A stretch of DNA of 26,328 nt. It comes from Lentihominibacter faecis (lineage in GTDB: Bacteria > Bacillota > Clostridia > Peptostreptococcales > Anaerovoracaceae). The stretch spans positions 1-26,328 of the forward strand of contig NZ_JACRWC010000009.1 of assembly GCF_014306095.1 (NCBI RefSeq), given 5' to 3'. Position 1 is the first letter of the stretch; the number at the start of each line of letters is the position of its first letter. This document shows positions 24,498 through 26,328 of the stretch, one piece after another. The notes beneath the pieces were generated by a model. That model was given only the letters and a program-made list of their open reading frames with translations. It was not told the DNA's origin and made no database searches. The position numbers and the translations under genes are program-made.

Positions 24498-24543
24498 ATT
24501 TCAGTCAGTCCATGCACTTCCGAAAGGTAATACTGACTGAAAC
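24498..24543. repeat. Solitary 46-bp inverted-repeat unit (site D)
   Basis: One unit with arms ATTTCAGTCAGT and ACTGACTGAAAC around exactly 22 bases, the same geometry as arrays A-C. No second unit lies within 120 bases either side. Confidence 0.92.
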
Positions 24544-24594
24544 TGGTCGCAGCTATTTCGAAAAAAAATCAAAGCAGATAAAATATCTCAACAT

Positions 24595-24639
24595 AAAAAG
24601 CCGCCAGAACAAACAGTTTCCTGCCTGCCCTGGCGGCAT
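24595..24639 (-). terminator. Intrinsic terminator of the aldo/keto reductase remnant
   Basis: On the minus strand GCCGCCAG pairs with CTGGCGGC, followed by TTTTTAT. It lies about 55 bases past the remnant's stop codon. Confidence 0.82.
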
Positions 24640-24692
24640 GATCTCAATACACCCTCTAAGTCTTCTAAATCCTGATCGTATCCCTGTAATTA

Positions 24693-24977
24693 TTATTCTG
24701 CATGATACTGCCAGATGAACTTGACGAACGCCGGATCGCTGTGATCCACGATCCCGCTGTGACCCAGATCCTTTGCGGAGATCTGACCCATCTCTTCCTC
24801 CGTCAGCTCGAAATCCCAGATGTCGATGTTCTGTTCCATCCTCTCCACGTGAACCGATTTCGGGATGATGGAAACGTCGCGCTGCACGTTCCATCTCAGA
24901 ACCACCTGCGCCGCTGTTTTACCGTATTTTTCACCGATAGCAACCAGCTCCGGATCTGTAATGATATTTTTCTCTTG
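24693..24977 (-). pseudogene. Aldo/keto reductase, C-terminal remnant
   Basis: About 94 codons encode the last part of an aldo/keto reductase: TDPELVAIGEKYGKTAAQVV, LRWNVQRDVSIIPKSVHVER and MEQNIDIWDFELTEEEMGQI are highly characteristic (helix 7 to helix H2; IPKSVH.ER contacts NADPH). The first ~190 residues, including the catalytic Asp-Tyr-Lys-His set, are missing. An in-frame stop (24978-24980) directly precedes the surviving part, and the sequence changes to unrelated A/T-rich DNA. The terminator is still present. The gene was probably divergent from the LysR gene and lost its 5' part by deletion or recombination. An annotated ATG at 24905 would give a 70-residue fragment with no likely function. 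Confidence 0.85.
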
Positions 24978-25066
24978 TTAGCTGTATTTTACTGCATTTT
25001 ATAAGAAATGTACAATGCCAGCCTTTTATACTGCTATAAATATTATTTATACTAAAGGAGACTGCT

Positions 25067-25903
25067 ATGATCGAATTGTATGAACTGCGCCAGCTTGCGG
25101 CCTTTGCAGAAGCGGGAACGCTGTCGGAAGCCACTGAAGTGCTTCACCTGTCACAGCCAGCCCTCAGCAGAAACATGAAAAAATTAGAGGAAGACCTAGG
25201 TATCTCTCTCTTTGAACGAAGTAAAAACAAACTGGAATTAAACAAGAATGGCGAGTACGCGCTGGAGCTGGCCAGAAAGCTGCTGGACGATGCAGATTCC
25301 TTCATCACCAGAGTCCGGGATTTCGACCGCAAAAGCCGTACCATCACTCTTGGGATCTGCGCTCCAGCTCCCGTGTGGACCCTGGCTCCGATGATCGCCA
25401 ACCTGTTCCCCGGGATGTCTTTGCAAACGGAAATGGACCGGGAAGACCGGCTGTTAAAAGATCTCAAAAACAACGTCTATCAATTAGTCGTCACCCACGA
25501 AAGCCCTTCGGGCAGCCAGTTTTTCTGCAAAGAATGCGGCACGGAGTCCCTGCTGTTCGGCCTCCCGAAAGACCATAAGTATGCCCAATGGGAAAGCCTT
25601 TCCTTCTCAGAAATGAACGGGGAAAACATGCTGCTCATGCCGGACATCGGATTCTGGAATTTCGTCAAAGACCGGATGCCAGACTCCCGCTTTCTCACCC
25701 AGAGCGATCGTTTCAGCTTCAACGAACTGATCCGAGCCTCATCACTGCCGTTCTTCGCCACGGAACTTGGGGAACATTACCAGAAAACCCCACCCGGCCG
25801 GGTCTTCGTCCCCGTCTCCGACGCGGACGCCACCGTCACCTACTACCTGGTCTGTAAAGCCGAGCACAAGAAAGACTTTCACGCCCTGTTTGCAGAGCTG
25901 TAA
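25067..25903 (+). CDS. LysR-family transcriptional regulator
   Basis: The 278-residue protein has the LysR winged helix-turn-helix at its N-terminus (ELRQLAAFAEAGTLSEATEV, LHLSQPALSRNMKKLEEDLG, then ISLFERSKNKLELNKNGEYA) and a periplasmic-binding-type effector domain from about residue 90. The effector is unknown. AAAGGAG precedes the ATG. Upstream A/T-rich DNA offers an extended -10 (TGCTATAAA, 25032-25040) and TTGTTA with TTTATA at 17 bases (24975-25003); neither is decisive. LysR genes usually regulate a divergent neighbour; here that neighbour is the broken aldo/keto reductase, so the regulator may have lost its local target. The C-terminal effector domain is slightly short but has no obvious defect. 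Confidence 0.9.
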   Translation: MIELYELRQLAAFAEAGTLSEATEVLHLSQPALSRNMKKLEEDLGISLFERSKNKLELNKNGEYALELARKLLDDADSFITRVRDFDRKSRTITLGICAPAPVWTLAPMIANLFPGMSLQTEMDREDRLLKDLKNNVYQLVVTHESPSGSQFFCKECGTESLLFGLPKDHKYAQWESLSFSEMNGENMLLMPDIGFWNFVKDRMPDSRFLTQSDRFSFNELIRASSLPFFATELGEHYQKTPPGRVFVPVSDADATVTYYLVCKAEHKKDFHALFAEL

Positions 25904-26185
25904 TGGCAAAGCTGCACCGATCCTGAATGCCGTATCTTGCCGCAGCGGACAGAATATCCTGATTGTCCTGAAATTTTCAATTAAGTTATCCCCGCACGGT
26001 AAAAATACCACTATATGAATTTATGATGATGTAAAGGTTATTTCAAAGGAAAATATTCCCATACAGTGTGCCAGAAATACCACAATTTAAGATCTATGGT
26101 CCCTCCCGGTTATTTTCTCACAAAAAATGCACCCTACATAGCTTCACACAGAGCATTTCTCAGACGAAAATCCTCTTCTTTACAG
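25904..26185. other. Intergenic region after lysR, no gene seen
   Basis: About 280 bases of A/T-rich DNA with no credible gene. AAATACCAC occurs twice (26003-26011 and 26075-26083), and CAGAATATCCTG (25951-25962) repeats a 12-mer of the 24336-24400 repeat in inverse orientation. No promoter or structured RNA recognised. Confidence 0.4.
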
Positions 26186-26232
26186 AAAAAATAACCTGAC
26201 CGCATCATCTCGCGCCAGATCAGGTTATTTTT
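26186..26232. terminator. Bidirectional intrinsic terminator
   Basis: AAAAATAACCTGA and TCAGGTTATTTTT form a perfect 13-bp stem with a ~20-base loop and T runs on both strands. It could end lysR transcription on the plus strand and a gene beyond the contig end on the minus strand. Confidence 0.75.
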
Positions 26233-26245
26233 CCCGAACCACCGA

Positions 26246-26308
26246 AACGCCCGCATCCAGAAAATCCCCGACGGGGACTTTGCAGAAGGAAACGGGGTAT
26301 TCTGTATT
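26246..26308. repeat. Copy 2 of the ~65-bp dispersed repeat
   Basis: Blocks AACGCCCG, AAAATCCCC, CTTTGCAG and GGTATTCTG align in order with 24336-24400. Here the copy also has a CCCCGACGGGG palindrome. It runs almost to the end of genomic sequence. Confidence 0.6.
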
Positions 26309-26312
26309 ACAG

Positions 26313-26328
26313 CTGTCTCTTATACACA
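26313..26328. other. Nextera transposase adapter left at the contig end
   Basis: CTGTCTCTTATACACA is the first 16 bases of the Nextera/Tn5 mosaic-end read-through adapter (CTGTCTCTTATACACATCT). It is library-preparation sequence and not part of the genome. Confidence 0.95.

Larger units (their letters stand above)
21..26285. repeat. Dispersed octamer CTGCAAAG / CTTTGCAG
   Basis: Counting by eye on both strands gives about 30 copies, with the 7-mer TGCAAAG about 42 times and the 10-mer TTCTGCAAAG about 15 times. They lie in most genes and most intergenic regions. Copies on the two strands are 18 and 12, so there is no strong orientation bias. Examples: 21, 205, 2212, 2325, 2791, 3237, 11207, 11254, 11281, 13195, 17481, 18953, 20441, 24425, 25102, 25525, 26278. 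Confidence 0.85.

Noticed and set aside
23444..24543. Units acting as intrinsic terminators
   Set aside because: Arms are only 12 bp with 22-base loops and no T run follows them; several lie far from gene ends.
26130..26310. Minus-strand frame open to the contig end, ending NALCEAM
   Set aside because: It reads through a perfect 13-bp terminator stem and the dispersed repeat; no ribosome binding site or family match, so probably fortuitous.

Overview
This is a 26.3 kb contig end from a bacterium, most likely a Bacillota/Clostridia-type anaerobe. The evidence is strong AGGAGG-type ribosome binding sites, sigma-A-like promoters (TTGACA / TATAAT, 16-18 bp spacing), a tryptophan T-box leader, a preQ1-I riboswitch, the Gram-positive MurT-GatD pair and a class II UvrA. 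Base composition looks close to 50% GC. Nearly all genes are on the minus strand; the exceptions are a MerR-methyltransferase-like gene at the left edge, a flavin reductase-like gene and a LysR regulator near the right edge. The last 16 bases are Nextera transposase adapter, not genome. No tRNA, rRNA, insertion sequence or cas gene was recognised.

Layout. 1-3.1 kb: MerR-type regulator fused to a zinc-ribbon/methyltransferase-like region, then a convergent queuosine-salvage unit (QueL-like radical SAM enzyme and YhhQ transporter) preceded by a promoter, a preQ1-I riboswitch and an intrinsic terminator. 3.1-5.8 kb: HD phosphohydrolase, murT and gatD (amidation of lipid II) behind a near-consensus promoter. 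5.8-7.4 kb: ADP-ribosylglycohydrolase-family gene and a small membrane protein. 7.7-14.9 kb: a complete tryptophan operon, trpEGDCFBA, with promoter, Trp T-box and attenuator at its head and an intrinsic terminator at its end. 14.9-16.6 kb: a TMEM43-like membrane protein and a weakly coding stretch. 16.6-18.3 kb: hipBA toxin-antitoxin pair with a palindromic operator over its promoter. 18.3-20.4 kb: flavin reductase-like gene, XRE/zinc-ribbon regulator and membrane 4Fe-4S protein. 20.8-23.4 kb: class II uvrA. 23.4-26.3 kb: a gene-poor stretch with repeats, candidate non-coding RNA loci, a decapitated aldo/keto reductase remnant and a LysR gene.

Two patterns are not explained by the genes. First, eleven copies of a rigid 46-bp inverted repeat (12-bp arm, exactly 22 variable bases, 12-bp arm; core arm TTTCAGTCAGT) lie in intergenic DNA, in three tandem arrays with a usual period of 95-96 bp plus one solitary unit. 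Three of the four sites surround the class II uvrA; one follows the trp operon. Second, the octamer CTGCAAAG (either strand) occurs about 30 times, against about 0.8 expected in random sequence. It lies in both coding and intergenic DNA, so it resembles an uptake-signal-like or other dispersed genomic motif. Both deserve genome-wide analysis.
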